A stretch of 64,000 bases of DNA from a bacterium HR28 (GCA_002898255.1 BEIE01000002.1:682001-746000); one strand, 5' to 3'. Counted from the stretch's first letter, positions 25,798-34,932 are shown. The notes: generated by a model not told the origin, from the letters alone. Program-made: numbers and translations.

Positions 25798-25813
25798 GGA
25801 TGTGCACACATCC
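25798..25813. promoter_or_regulatory. inverted repeat upstream of the first paralogous lipoprotein
   Basis: GGATGTG and CACATCC form 7-base arms around a CA centre. The core ATGTGCACA also appears as ATGTGCACAT at the start of the second paralog (27691). In the 407-bp spacer 25666-26072 this repeat and the -10 element at 26011 are the only structures I see. Confidence 0.3.
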
Positions 25814-26010
25814 CGTCCACATTGGGAACAGAACGCGTGACACGGGGACGCTCCTGGCTTGTCGCGACGACCGGAGTGCACCGGGGCCGTTCCCACCCCA
25901 GGCGCGCAGGTGTTCGTCTGGGGACTCCTGGCACTTTGGCGAGCCGTTGGGGCTCGTATCCCAGCCAAGGGACTCGCGGTTTTGTTCGGTGCGTCACCGA
26001 CCGGTCATTT

Positions 26011-26019
26011 TGGTACACT
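26011..26019 (+). promoter_or_regulatory. possible extended -10 promoter
   Basis: TGGTACACT matches an extended -10 and lies 54 bases before the GTG start at 26073. No clear -35 is seen. Confidence 0.35.
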
Positions 26020-26072
26020 GAAACGCGTCCGATCCGATCTGGTCATCGTGGGTGGCCATGGGGCTGTGAATC

Positions 26073-27227
26073 GTGAGCCGGTGGAAAGATGGCCAGCAAT
26101 GGCTTATAGCTGCTCGGCTCACGATCCTCTTCGTCTTCCTCTGGACTGCGGTCGCGTGTGGAGGGCGTCCTGGGAGCGATCTTGTACTGTATGCCATCCG
26201 ACCGGGGCGCCTTGTCGCGCTCAATCCAACGGATGGACAGGAACGCTGGGAGACATCGATCCCCTTGACACTCGTCTGCGACGTTGTGCCTGCGCCGAGT
26301 GGGCAATGGGTGGCTGCGGTAGGGGAAGTCCTTGTGCTTGTGCCCCTTCGTGAGCATACCGAGCCACTCGTGATCGAGCCGCCGCAGGGTTGGTTCTATA
26401 CGGGCTGTATCTCTCCGACTGCGTGGTTCTGGGCAGGCGGAAGACTCTTGGCATGGGCGGATGAGCGGACGCTGCTCGTGTTGCTCCGCAAGAACGTTGC
26501 CTACCCGGACGTGTGGGCTCTTGCGTCCTTTGAGCTCGACTCACAGTCGTGGCGTCCGTGGGTGCACGAGGTTCCACTTGGCTGTGACCTACTTGATCAG
26601 CCGGTAGCTGGTTTCCAAATCCGTTGCGTGAGACTTCCCGGCGGCCGTGGGCCAGATGAACTCGTCGGTCTGCTTGGTATCGATGCACTGAACGGAGTCG
26701 TCCAACGGCGCCTTCCACTCGGTTTGCCACCCGAGCTCCGCCAGCAAGGCCTCGAGCTTGGAGCACTACCGGTGGCCGTTCGGCAAATGCGGGGAGTGCT
26801 CTACATCCTTCTGGAGTCAGGTGTCCTTCTCATCGTAGATGACAAGGCAAGACAAACGGCATCACTGGTCGTCTGGCAGGAGGCTGGACTCAAGGAACCA
26901 GCGCGCGGGATTGCCCTTCGCCTCGCGCGGGATGGCTCGGCAGCGTGGGTCGTCCTTGCAGGAGAGAACGATCGTTTACAAATTTCACTCCTGGAGCTGC
27001 GGACGCAGAGCGTGGTGCGGACGGGTGAGCTTCCGGCCCGGGCTATCGGGCTTGACTTTGTTGACGATGGTGTCGTGGTGATGGTGCTCGAGCAGGCGTC
27101 TGGGCAGCGGCAGGTTGTGCGCCGCGAGCTCCGCACCGGCGCAGAGCGAATCCTCGCGACGTTGGGTGAGTACGAGGTGTGTTGCTGGGTGGGGCCGCTT
27201 GCCAGGGAAGCATTAGGCGGGCAGTAA
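26073..27227 (+). CDS. beta-propeller-like lipoprotein of unknown function (first of a tandem pair)
   Basis: A 384-residue lipoprotein: a hydrophobic signal LTILFVFLWTAVAC with the anchored Cys at residue 29, then repeated short beta units such as RLVALNPTDGQERWETSI, reminiscent of PQQ/WD-type propeller blades. Cysteines recur (CDVV, TGC, GCDLL, RC, CCWVGPLA) and most align with the paralog at 27691, so disulfides outside the membrane are likely. The start is a GTG with only a weak ribosome-binding site. The spacer to the second copy is 463 bp. No family with known function is recognised. Confidence 0.7.
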   Translation: MSRWKDGQQWLIAARLTILFVFLWTAVACGGRPGSDLVLYAIRPGRLVALNPTDGQERWETSIPLTLVCDVVPAPSGQWVAAVGEVLVLVPLREHTEPLVIEPPQGWFYTGCISPTAWFWAGGRLLAWADERTLLVLLRKNVAYPDVWALASFELDSQSWRPWVHEVPLGCDLLDQPVAGFQIRCVRLPGGRGPDELVGLLGIDALNGVVQRRLPLGLPPELRQQGLELGALPVAVRQMRGVLYILLESGVLLIVDDKARQTASLVVWQEAGLKEPARGIALRLARDGSAAWVVLAGENDRLQISLLELRTQSVVRTGELPARAIGLDFVDDGVVVMVLEQASGQRQVVRRELRTGAERILATLGEYEVCCWVGPLAREALGGQ

Positions 27228-27623
27228 ATAGCTCTGCAGTTGAGCCCATGACGAACTACACTGCTCGCGTTGCTGGAGTGGCCTTCGACGTCAGGAACGG
27301 TGCCACACAGGCGAGTGAACCTCTCCGTGGAACCGAATGAGTCGCTCATCTTTCGATTGCACGCGTGGCAAGCATGCTGTACCCCGACCGAGTGATGATC
27401 GTCAGCCGTCGCCGTTTGACTTGGTTGATTCCAAAGAGGGGCGCGTGCGAACGTGTCCCAAGCGGAGACGTACAGGGGGTATCCCAGTATCGATGCAGGT
27501 CGGCAGGAGCGAGATATCGCGTCCACCGGTGGGAGTGCAAGGATTCAACCTCTGGCGACCAGCGGAGTAGAGGCACTCGCCAGCAGTTCCTCTGATTACT
27601 CGCCCACGGGAGCACAGGCGGGG

Positions 27624-27652
27624 TGAACACGGTGACGATTTGGTTCTATACT
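27624..27652 (+). promoter_or_regulatory. promoter for the second paralogous lipoprotein
   Basis: TGAACA (27624-27629) and TATACT (27647-27652) are 17 bases apart, with the gene start 38 bases downstream. The rest of the 27228-27690 spacer shows nothing else I can support. Confidence 0.5.
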
Positions 27653-27690
27653 CTCACTGGGAGCGATTCTCCGGGTCATGAAACACTGAG

Positions 27691-28848
27691 ATGTGCACAT
27701 TGTCGATTTGGTGCCGCGCATGTACAAGGCCCTGGCCTCGTCTTGGCTGGTTTAGCCGCTGGCTGCTGTGCCTGATCGTCTGTCTTGTTGGATGTACTCA
27801 GGCTCCGGGGCCGAAGACAGCTGTGTTCCTCGCACGCCCTGGCCTGCTCATTGCACTGGACAGCCGGGACGGTCGCGAACAGTGGGAGGGAGACTTGCCG
27901 CCTGATCCGGTCTGTGACGTTGCGCCTTCGCCGGACGGTCGTTGGGTCGCTGTGCTACAGCGTGGTCTTGTCATCCTGTCGATCGAGAGTCCATTCGAGC
28001 GGATCATAGCTGATTCCCCACCGGGGTGGTTCTTCCCGAGCTGTATCCGTCCGTACGGTCGGGTTGACTCTCCTGGGGCGTTGCTGAGCTGGGCTGATAC
28101 ACACGAAATCCTTGTCATGGTGCGAAAGTCCTTCGGTGGACAAGAGTTGCGCGGGATCACCGCGTTTGACCTCAAGTCGCGTGCCTGGAGGCCATGGGTG
28201 CAGCAGCTGGTGCCGGGCTGCTGGCTGCTCGCGCAACCGAGCCGGGAGGTGCAACTTTCGTGCGAGCGGCTCCGCTTTGGTCGCTGGCCCCTCGCGTTTT
28301 CGGGACTGTTGGGGATCGATCCGACGAACGGGGTCATCCGGCGGTGGGTCACGCTGAGCCCGCCCCAACGCCTGATTGCACTCGGGGTGCCGGAGGTCTC
28401 GCCGGTTGTCGGGGTGGCGGAGAGCGGCGAGTACCAGTACGTCCTCACCGAGTCGGGGGTTCTCTATATTCTGGATCGTTCGGGATACGTGCTCGAGAGC
28501 TTGCTTGTCTGGCACGAGGCAGGACTCGTCTCGCGTGCCAGTGGGAAGGCGTTGCGAGTGGACCGCAGCGGTACGGTAGCCTGGGTGGTGCTGTGGCGAG
28601 CTGACGCGCCTTCCGTGCTCGCGCTCGTCGAGCTCCGGTCACGGGCGGTGCCGCGGACGCTTGTCCTAGACGAACGACTTGTCGATCTCGACTTTCTTGA
28701 TGATGGAGTGGTTGTCTTGTTGCTCGACGAAGGGGCAGGCTTTCGCGTCGTGCGCCGCGAGCTCCGCTCCGTCGCAGATCGGGAGCTGGGGATGTTGTCA
28801 CGAGAGACGACCTGCTGTTGGGTGGGGCCACTTGCTTCCGGAGATTAA
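27691..28848 (+). CDS. beta-propeller-like lipoprotein of unknown function (second of a tandem pair)
   Basis: A 385-residue paralog of 26073-27227. Its signal is preceded by a Cys/Arg/Trp-rich head (MCTLSIWCRAC) and ends LVGC, with the anchored Cys at residue 35. Shared landmarks include PGLLIALDSRDGREQWEGDLP, VCDVAPSPDGRWVAV, PPGWFFPSC, RAWRPWVQQL, SGVLYILD and the C-terminal CCWVGPLA. Divergence is broad, so the duplication is not recent. The ATG has no good ribosome-binding site; TTG at 27700 is an alternative. The gene is convergent with menH, 24 bases away. Confidence 0.7.
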   Translation: MCTLSIWCRACTRPWPRLGWFSRWLLCLIVCLVGCTQAPGPKTAVFLARPGLLIALDSRDGREQWEGDLPPDPVCDVAPSPDGRWVAVLQRGLVILSIESPFERIIADSPPGWFFPSCIRPYGRVDSPGALLSWADTHEILVMVRKSFGGQELRGITAFDLKSRAWRPWVQQLVPGCWLLAQPSREVQLSCERLRFGRWPLAFSGLLGIDPTNGVIRRWVTLSPPQRLIALGVPEVSPVVGVAESGEYQYVLTESGVLYILDRSGYVLESLLVWHEAGLVSRASGKALRVDRSGTVAWVVLWRADAPSVLALVELRSRAVPRTLVLDERLVDLDFLDDGVVVLLLDEGAGFRVVRRELRSVADRELGMLSRETTCCWVGPLASGD

Positions 28849-28872
28849 CCTCGGTTCTCCGAGAAGTTGCTG

Positions 28873-29706
28873 TCACGCGCGCAGGAACGACTCGACGGCG
28901 ACGAAGAAGTGCTCCGGCTGCTCAAGATGCACGGTGTGGCCGGCGTCCGGCACGATGACGATTGTTCCGTGAGGGAGTTGGGTCACCATCGCCCGGCCGA
29001 GGGCCACGTACCGCTCATCGAGTGCACCGACGATGACTAGCACTGGGCAGCGCAGATCCTGGAGGCGCTCCCAGACGGGCGGCATCGTCCCTGTGCCGAA
29101 GCCGCGGAGCGACGAGGCCAGTCCGTGTGGCCGTTGCGTGAGCCACTGAGCACGGAACCGTCTTCGCACGTTCTCCGGTAGGCGGTGGCGACTGGCGAAG
29201 AGCGGGAGCGAATCCCAGTACTCGGCGAACCAGCGAAGGCCACGCTCCTCGATTGCCCGAGCGAGTTCCTCGTCAGCTTGCTGGCGAGCGGCGCGCTCAA
29301 CAGGATCAGCGATTCCGGGTGTCGCGCTTTCCACGACGAGGCGAGAGACGCGTTCCGGTGCGGTGAGTGCGAGGTGGAGTGCCAGTCGTCCGCCCATCGA
29401 ATAGCCAAGGAGTGCCGTTCGCTCGATCGCAAGGGTATCGAGGAGTGCGAGGAGATCGGCGACTTGCTCGCTCGCCACATAGCGGCTCGCATCTGTCGGG
29501 GCATCACTCGCCCCATGTCCGAGGAGATCCGGGGCAAGGAGCTGAAAGTCACGGGTGATGAACTTTGGGGCCACGTCGCTCCACGTGTCGCCCGATCCAG
29601 CAAAGCCGTGGAGCAACAGGAGCGGCGAACCGCGGCCCGCGGCGCGAAAGTGATAGTGGACACCGCGGAGCTCGAGTGTGCACTGCACCTGCCACGGATC
29701 GCTCAC
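28873..29706 (-). CDS. menH: MenH-type alpha/beta hydrolase (SHCHC synthase)
   Basis: 277 residues, with LLLLHGFAGSGDTW, DLLGHGASD, nucleophile elbow GYSMGGR (Ser103) and catalytic His in DAGHTVHLEQPEHF. In the men operon it should convert SEPHCHC to SHCHC by pyruvate elimination. Sequence alone cannot separate MenH from other hydrolases, but its position directly after menD is strong support. The GTG start at 29706 overlaps the menD stop as GTGA. Confidence 0.87.
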   Translation of the reverse strand: MSDPWQVQCTLELRGVHYHFRAAGRGSPLLLLHGFAGSGDTWSDVAPKFITRDFQLLAPDLLGHGASDAPTDASRYVASEQVADLLALLDTLAIERTALLGYSMGGRLALHLALTAPERVSRLVVESATPGIADPVERAARQQADEELARAIEERGLRWFAEYWDSLPLFASRHRLPENVRRRFRAQWLTQRPHGLASSLRGFGTGTMPPVWERLQDLRCPVLVIVGALDERYVALGRAMVTQLPHGTIVIVPDAGHTVHLEQPEHFFVAVESFLRA

Positions 29707-31451
29707 GGTGCGTCCTCCGCGAGGGCCGCGCGTACCGCGGCCCGTGCCTCTGCCCACAGCTCCTGATGCAGCTGCCAATTACGCTGTCGGTCGGTGCGGA
29801 GTTCGATGACTGTAACACCGTCGCTCTCGAGCGAAGCGCGGAGCGCGGCACGGAAGCTCGACCAGTTGGGGGGCTGTCGATACTCTAGGCCGAAGAGCGC
29901 TGCCGCATGACGGAAGTCGAGGCCGTGAGGAGTGCCGAAGAGGAATTCGAAGTGCTCGGGTACTTCATACGCCTGTGGCAGGAACGAGAAGATGCCACCG
30001 CCGTTATTGTTGAGGAGCACAATCGTTGCCCGCAAGCGATGGCGTCGCGCAGCGAGGAGTCCGGTCAGGTCATGGTAGAAGGAAAGATCTCCCGTGACCA
30101 GCACAGTGGGGCCAGGGTGCACAGCGGCGATACCAAGGGCGGTCGAGGTCACGCCGTCGATGCCGTTGGCGCCCCGGTTCGCGAAGATCTGCACCCGCTG
30201 CTCAATCGCGGGGAAGAAACTGTCGAGGTCGCGTACTGGCATGCTATTGCCGGCGACGAGTGCAGCGCCGTCTGGCAGCAGCGTTGCAAGTTCGGCGAAG
30301 ACGCGTCCCTCAAACGGCTCTTCGAGTCGGGCCAGTCCCTGGGTAAGTGCTGACCGTGTGGCTCGGTCGAGGCGTACCCATCGTGCGCTCCAGACGACGT
30401 CAGAATGACGGACACGCTGCGTGAGCAGTCTGGCGAGTGTGCGAAGCGTCGGCCTCAGTGAGCCACGCACGACCCATCCGGCACGGTGCAGGGGGTCCGG
30501 CCAGTTACCTGGAGTGATCAGGACATGGATTGCCTCTCCCCAGGCGTCAAGCGCAAGCTGCAACGGTTTTGAGGTCGGGAACGCACCGATGCGTAGCACG
30601 AGTTCGGGAGCCAGCGCGGCAACAGCGGCTGGCTCCCGCAGCATGGCGTCATACGCGTCCAGCACGAGCTCGCGCGGATGCGGCCCGGCACGGAGCTGGG
30701 ATAGGGGATCGGCCAGGATCGGGTAGCCGAGAAGTGCGGCGAGTTCGGTCACAGCATCGGTGAGTGCTGGATCGAATTGGGGTCCGGCAACGACGATGCC
30801 TCGTGGATGCGTCGCGAGGAGTTCGGCAAGCGGCTCCAGCACTTGTTCATCCGGCTGTGTGCTCAGCGTGAGCGTCTCACCGTCTCGTCGCTGGGGTGTG
30901 CTGGTGAAAAGCGGAATGAGTGGCTCGCGGAAGGGAAGGTTGATGTGTACTGGACCAGGCGGGAAAGCGCGGGCCAATGTGACGGCACGGCGAGCGATCG
31001 TCCCGGCAGCACGCCTTGTAAGCGGCGTCGCGTCGGGAAGTGGTGTCTCAGCGAACCACTTGACGTGCGACCCGTAAAGGCGCAGTTGGTCGATGGTTTG
31101 GGGTGCGCCGGTGTCGCGGAGTTCCGGCGGGCGGTCAGCGGTGAGGACGATCAGGGGAACGAGAGAGAGGTTGGCCTCCACGACGGCCGGCAGGAGGTTG
31201 GCTGCAGCCGTGCCGGAGGTCGTCACCACGGCGACCGGTTCGTCGAGTGCACGGGCGAGACCCAGCGCAAAGTAGCCCATTGAGCGCTCGTCCAGATGAT
31301 CCCAGAGGCGAATACGTGGCTCGCGGACGAGTGCCAGGACGAGCGGGGTGGAGCGCGAGCCGGGTGCAAAACAGGCATGGCGGAGTCCCGCGTCCGCCAG
31401 GGACTGGACAAAGGTGGTCACGGTGGCACCAAGTGCCTCGCGGTCGTCCAT
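29703..31451 (-). CDS. menD: 2-succinyl-5-enolpyruvyl-6-hydroxy-3-cyclohexene-1-carboxylate synthase
   Basis: A 582-residue ThDP enzyme joining isochorismate and 2-oxoglutarate in menaquinone synthesis. It shows the MenD start RHACFAPGSRSTPLVLAL, the ThDP-contact acid in DERSMGYFALGLA, TTSGTAAANLLPAVVEA, the LTADRPPELRDTGAPQTIDQ region, and the cofactor motif GDLSFYHDL...LLNNNGGGIF. A GTG at 31460 would make a 4-base overlap with menF but leaves only three bases after GGAGG, so I prefer the ATG at 31451. Confidence 0.95.
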   Translation of the reverse strand: MDDREALGATVTTFVQSLADAGLRHACFAPGSRSTPLVLALVREPRIRLWDHLDERSMGYFALGLARALDEPVAVVTTSGTAAANLLPAVVEANLSLVPLIVLTADRPPELRDTGAPQTIDQLRLYGSHVKWFAETPLPDATPLTRRAAGTIARRAVTLARAFPPGPVHINLPFREPLIPLFTSTPQRRDGETLTLSTQPDEQVLEPLAELLATHPRGIVVAGPQFDPALTDAVTELAALLGYPILADPLSQLRAGPHPRELVLDAYDAMLREPAAVAALAPELVLRIGAFPTSKPLQLALDAWGEAIHVLITPGNWPDPLHRAGWVVRGSLRPTLRTLARLLTQRVRHSDVVWSARWVRLDRATRSALTQGLARLEEPFEGRVFAELATLLPDGAALVAGNSMPVRDLDSFFPAIEQRVQIFANRGANGIDGVTSTALGIAAVHPGPTVLVTGDLSFYHDLTGLLAARRHRLRATIVLLNNNGGGIFSFLPQAYEVPEHFEFLFGTPHGLDFRHAAALFGLEYRQPPNWSSFRAALRASLESDGVTVIELRTDRQRNWQLHQELWAEARAAVRAALAEDAP

Positions 31452-31456
31452 GCGCG

Positions 31457-32836
31457 TCACGTACCTCCGAGGACCTCGAGCATGGGACGGAGCTTCGCTT
31501 CTGACTCGTCCCATTCTGCAACTGGGTCGGAGTCGGCGACGATTCCACAGCCAGCGTAGAGCCGCGCCACCGTGTCCCGGACAATACCGGAGCGGAGCCC
31601 AACGACGAACTCTCCGTCCCCGCTGGCAGTTATCCAACCAAGGGCCCCGGCGTACCAGCCGCGCGGGATAGGCTCGTAGGCACGGATGAAGGCGAGCGCG
31701 GCCTCGCGGGGTGTCCCGCCAACCGCAGGGGTCGGGTGGAGTCTCGCGGCGACGTCGAGCGCGCCCTGACCGTCTGCCAGGACACCAGCGATCGGCGTCG
31801 CGAGGTGGTGAACGTTTGCTATCGAGACGAGCTGGGGCTCGTCCGGTACAGCGAGCCGTCGGCACAGTGGAAGAAGTGCCGTGCGGATCGCCTCAACAAC
31901 CAGCGCGTGCTCATGTCGGTCTTTCTGGCTGGTGAGGAGTTGGGCAGCCGCCGCTCTGTCGCGGATGGGATCGGCACTCCGCGGAGCTGAGCCGGCCAGG
32001 GCCACTGTGGTGACGGTACCGTTCTCGACCTGCACGAGGCGTTCCGGAGTCGCGCCAAGGAAGACGGTCTCGCCGATGCCGACTGCGAAGATGGTGCAGG
32101 TCGGGTAGCGCTCGGCAAGTGCCCGGAGAGTGATCTCGAACGAAAACGGTCGCTCGGCGGTGAGTTCAACCGCGCGGGCGAGGACGACCTTGCAAAGTTC
32201 GCCGCGGCGAATTGCATTGCGCGCAGCCTCGACCAGTTCGGCCCAGTGCGCACGCGAGACTCGATCGTGTCGTCTTACCACTGAAGGCCGCGTTCGTGGG
32301 GATGTTTGCGTTGAAGGCGGCCAATCTGGTGTGGTCAGTGGCACGAGGTCGTCTGGACGGACAGTATGCTGGACGAGTTGTGCCGACAGCTCACCGCGCT
32401 GCACGTAGGCCAGACGAGGAAGGAAGGCTTGGAGATTGCCGAACGGCTCCCACCAGGTGTCGATCCGTGGGTCCTCCGGTTCGAAGGCACAACCGGCGAA
32501 GGCAAGGGGGGCGAGGGGCCCTTCCTGCACGGCTTCCGCAGCGTGCCATCGCCAGCTGTGGGCAAGTCGGGCAAGCGCCGAGCTCGGGGATGGGTTCACC
32601 TCCTGGACGGGTAAGCGTTGGCAGCGGAGCCCGACGATGGCTTCACCGGTCTGCGGAATCAGCCAGAGGATGCGTGGGGTACTACTTGTGTCAGCGGCGA
32701 AGAGCGCGATCGGGTCGAGCGGCTCAATGAGCTTCGACCAACTGAGGAGCACTGGTCGCCGCAGCGCGCGAGCACGACGCTCGGCGATCGCCCACAGGTC
32801 AGCAAAAGTTGAGGCGAGCACATCTCGTCGCATCAT
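31457..32836 (-). CDS. menF: isochorismate synthase
   Basis: A 459-residue chorismate-binding enzyme converting chorismate to isochorismate, the first menaquinone-specific step. The C-terminal catalytic half has KVVLARAVEL, FLGATPERLVQ, ALAGSAPRS, HEHALVVEAI and the HPTPAVGGTPREAAL motif with RGWYAGALGW. The N-terminal half is the usual variable anthranilate-synthase-like fold. The ATG at 32836 overlaps the tetR stop as ATGA, and its own stop lies at the start of menD, so the operon is translationally coupled. Confidence 0.93.
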   Translation of the reverse strand: MMRRDVLASTFADLWAIAERRARALRRPVLLSWSKLIEPLDPIALFAADTSSTPRILWLIPQTGEAIVGLRCQRLPVQEVNPSPSSALARLAHSWRWHAAEAVQEGPLAPLAFAGCAFEPEDPRIDTWWEPFGNLQAFLPRLAYVQRGELSAQLVQHTVRPDDLVPLTTPDWPPSTQTSPRTRPSVVRRHDRVSRAHWAELVEAARNAIRRGELCKVVLARAVELTAERPFSFEITLRALAERYPTCTIFAVGIGETVFLGATPERLVQVENGTVTTVALAGSAPRSADPIRDRAAAAQLLTSQKDRHEHALVVEAIRTALLPLCRRLAVPDEPQLVSIANVHHLATPIAGVLADGQGALDVAARLHPTPAVGGTPREAALAFIRAYEPIPRGWYAGALGWITASGDGEFVVGLRSGIVRDTVARLYAGCGIVADSDPVAEWDESEAKLRPMLEVLGGT

Positions 32837-33492
32837 GTCTTCCCGTTCTCGGGGGATTCCGGTATGCCGAGCATGCGGCGGAGCAGTCGGCGCAGCTCCG
32901 GTGCGGCCTGCGTCAGTTCGGCTGGTTGCCCACTGAGGAGCCACTGCGTCACCACTTCGTAGACGGCGCCGAAACAGGCCGTGGCGGCGAGGTGCGCGTC
33001 GAGTGGTGGGATGGCGCCTTGCTCCTGAGCGCGCTCGAGCTCGGAGGCGATCAGCGTCGCGAAGCGGTACCGTACTTCGATGAGCGCATGGTGGACGGCT
33101 GGCCCAGCGGCGAGCGCCTCAACGAGGAAGAGACGGGCGAGTGCACGGTGCTCGCTGAAGAGGCGCAAGATAACGTCGAGGGCCGCGTCGAGCTTGCCAG
33201 CAGGGTCGGGGGCAGCAGCGAGCGCTTCGTTGGTCCGACGGAGCAAGAGTTCGGCGCTGCGGTCAAGGAGCGCGAGGAACAGCGCTTCCTTCCCCGGGAA
33301 GTGAAAATAGACCCCGCCTTTCGAGGTCCGCGCTGCGACGGCGACGTCGTCCATCGTCGCTTCGCGATAGCCGCGGCGCGTGAAAACCTGCAACGCGGCG
33401 TCGAGGATCCGCTCGCGGCGTTCGCGGGCGCGCAGCTGTAGTGCGCCCGTGGATGTGGTCGCTTCGGGAGCTGCGCTGTCGTGTCCGCGCAC
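32833..33492 (-). CDS. TetR-family transcriptional regulator of the men operon
   Basis: 219 residues. The DNA-binding helix-turn-helix spans about 22-68 (RRERILDAALQVFTRRGYREATMDDVAVAARTSKGGVYFHF, seen in pieces), and the rest is the all-helical ligand/dimer domain (C-terminal RRLLRRMLGIPE). GGAGG lies five bases before the GTG start. It is the first gene of the tetR-menF-menD-menH unit, and a 26-bp palindrome lies between its promoter and start codon, so autorepression and control of menaquinone synthesis are likely. The ligand is unknown. Confidence 0.93.
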   Translation of the reverse strand: MRGHDSAAPEATTSTGALQLRARERRERILDAALQVFTRRGYREATMDDVAVAARTSKGGVYFHFPGKEALFLALLDRSAELLLRRTNEALAAAPDPAGKLDAALDVILRLFSEHRALARLFLVEALAAGPAVHHALIEVRYRFATLIASELERAQEQGAIPPLDAHLAATACFGAVYEVVTQWLLSGQPAELTQAAPELRRLLRRMLGIPESPENGKT

Positions 33493-33505
33493 GGTCGCCT
33501 CCCTG

Positions 33506-33531
33506 AATCCGACCGACGCGTCAGTCGGATT
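33506..33531. promoter_or_regulatory. 26-bp near-perfect palindrome, probable TetR operator
   Basis: Arms AATCCGACCGACG and CGTCAGTCGGATT match at 12 of 13 positions, centred on ACG/CGT. GAC..GTC palindromes of this form are typical TetR-family operators. The site lies three bases downstream of the -10 element at 33534-33542 and reaches close to the ribosome-binding site (33498-33502), so it overlaps the expected transcription start. Confidence 0.7.
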
Positions 33532-33533
33532 TC

Positions 33534-33542
33534 AGTGTAGCA
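33534..33542 (-). promoter_or_regulatory. extended -10 promoter of tetR-menFDH
   Basis: On the minus strand TGCTACACT forms an extended -10 just upstream of the palindrome. The 13-base string CTGTGCTACACTG around it is identical to the one at thyX (43084-43096). No good -35 is seen. Confidence 0.5.
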
Positions 33543-33879
33543 CAGGACACTGGTCGGGAGGGATTTGACGAGCGCGGTCTGCGGCTGATGGGGTTCGATC
33601 GTGTCCGTCATGGAAGGATGGGCGCGGGAGCGTGGGAGGACGGCGGGCGAGCGGGCCGTCAAAGGTGCGCGGCGAGCCACTCATCAGAAGGGAGCGATCA
33701 GATGTCCGCCGAACAGGCGCACGTCTTCAGCACGTTTGGAAAGGACGGGATTGCTACGGTGCCGGGAAGTACGAAGTACAGGAGCAAGCTGCCCTCCGCG
33801 AGTCAGTGCCGGAAGCGCAACGGGAGCAAGCGAGAGCGTCCGTGCCCACGTGGGAGCGTATTGACGCGATTGCGCCCAC
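33543..33879. other. spacer between the phosphodiesterase gene and the tetR promoter
   Basis: Plus-strand open frames here (33588-33950 and others) are Arg/Gly-rich and overlap one another, so I do not call them. A 6-bp stem CGCCCA/TGGGCG with a CTCA loop at 33873-33888 spans the phosphodiesterase stop codon, without a T-run. Confidence 0.45.
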
Positions 33880-34734
33880 TCATGGGCGTTGGACGAACGA
33901 GCCGAGGGCGCGCTCGATGGCGTGGCGGGTCGCTTCAGGATAGTCCGTGATAATCCCGTCGACCCCAAGTGCCGCGAGTTCCACCGCACGCGCTGGCGAA
34001 TCGACTGTCCAGACGTTGACGGACAGCCCAGTAAGATGTGCGGCGCTAACCACAGCGGCACCGTGCTCGTCGAAGCCGATGTCCATCGGATGAAAAGCGT
34101 CGTAGTCCCGTTCGACCGTGGAGCGGAGCTGCTCCGGAAGTGGCGCTATCGGCAATGTGCAGAGGCCAAGGGGGAGCTCCGGATCCAGGCGCCGCACTGT
34201 GTCGAGTACCGCAGCATCGAATGACGAGACGAGCAGGCGCTCGCGGAGGTCAGGGTGCCGCCGCACGAGCGTGACAAGCTTCTCGGCGATCACCTGGCCA
34301 CGCCGGCGATCGGCCGGGTCCCAAGGGGCTGACTTGACCTCGGCATTCATGCCGATGTGCTGGGGAAGGGTTGCGATGACCTCCTCAAGAGTAGGGATCC
34401 GGAGGCCCAGTCCGCGGAAGGGGAAGGTTGCGCCTCCGTCAAGGGTGAAGGCGTAGCCGGCATCGAGCTGCTGGAGCTCGGCGAGGGTGTGCTCATGGAC
34501 GAATCCACGGCCGTTCGTCGTCCGCTCTAGCGCAGCATCGTGGAGGATGACGATATGCCCGTCGCTGGTGAGGCGCAGGTCGAGTTCGATCAGGTCGGTG
34601 CCTTGCTCGACGGCAAGGACGAAAGCGGTCAACGTGTTCTCCGGCACGAGTCCCGAAGCGCCGCGATGGGCGATGATCCAGGGACGCTTCGGGAAGCGTC
34701 TGTTCAGTGACTGGAGACGAGGGTTCTTGAGCAT
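33880..34734 (-). CDS. ugpQ: glycerophosphodiester phosphodiesterase, cytoplasmic type
   Basis: 284 residues, no signal peptide. GDPD hallmarks are IIAHRGASGLVPENTLTAF (catalytic His23-Arg24, Glu32), ELDLRLTSDGHIVILHD (metal Glu50/Asp52, catalytic His65), NAEVKSAP and VWTVDSPARA near the end. It hydrolyses glycerophosphodiesters to glycerol-3-phosphate and an alcohol. GAGGAG sits six bases before the ATG at 34734. It diverges from a UgpAEB importer, which supports UgpQ rather than the exported GlpQ. Confidence 0.93.
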   Translation of the reverse strand: MLKNPRLQSLNRRFPKRPWIIAHRGASGLVPENTLTAFVLAVEQGTDLIELDLRLTSDGHIVILHDAALERTTNGRGFVHEHTLAELQQLDAGYAFTLDGGATFPFRGLGLRIPTLEEVIATLPQHIGMNAEVKSAPWDPADRRRGQVIAEKLVTLVRRHPDLRERLLVSSFDAAVLDTVRRLDPELPLGLCTLPIAPLPEQLRSTVERDYDAFHPMDIGFDEHGAAVVSAAHLTGLSVNVWTVDSPARAVELAALGVDGIITDYPEATRHAIERALGSFVQRP

Positions 34735-34932
34735 CGCAGTCTCCTCTCGGCGCTTTGCCGTCTCTCCCTCTGATGTTCGGTCGTAAGCACGCGTTGTTGT
34801 TTGCCGTTTCGTGACTTCTCCGAGTTGCAGGCAAGTCAAGTCGTGGCGATCGCAACAGCAGCGCAACATCTGCCCCTCCACAGGCGGATAGGAATGGGGT
34901 CAGGACAGGATGAGGCCTGCGGAGGCTTGAGG
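34735..34932. promoter_or_regulatory. divergent promoter region, phosphodiesterase / Ugp importer
   Basis: This 198-bp spacer must hold the start signals for both the phosphodiesterase gene and the importer operon. I see no strong -35/-10 pair or palindrome in it, so no specific site is claimed. Confidence 0.35.

Noticed and set aside
33588..33950. Plus-strand open frames between the phosphodiesterase and tetR genes
   Set aside because: Three frames overlap one another, are Arg/Gly-rich, and run antisense into the end of the phosphodiesterase gene.
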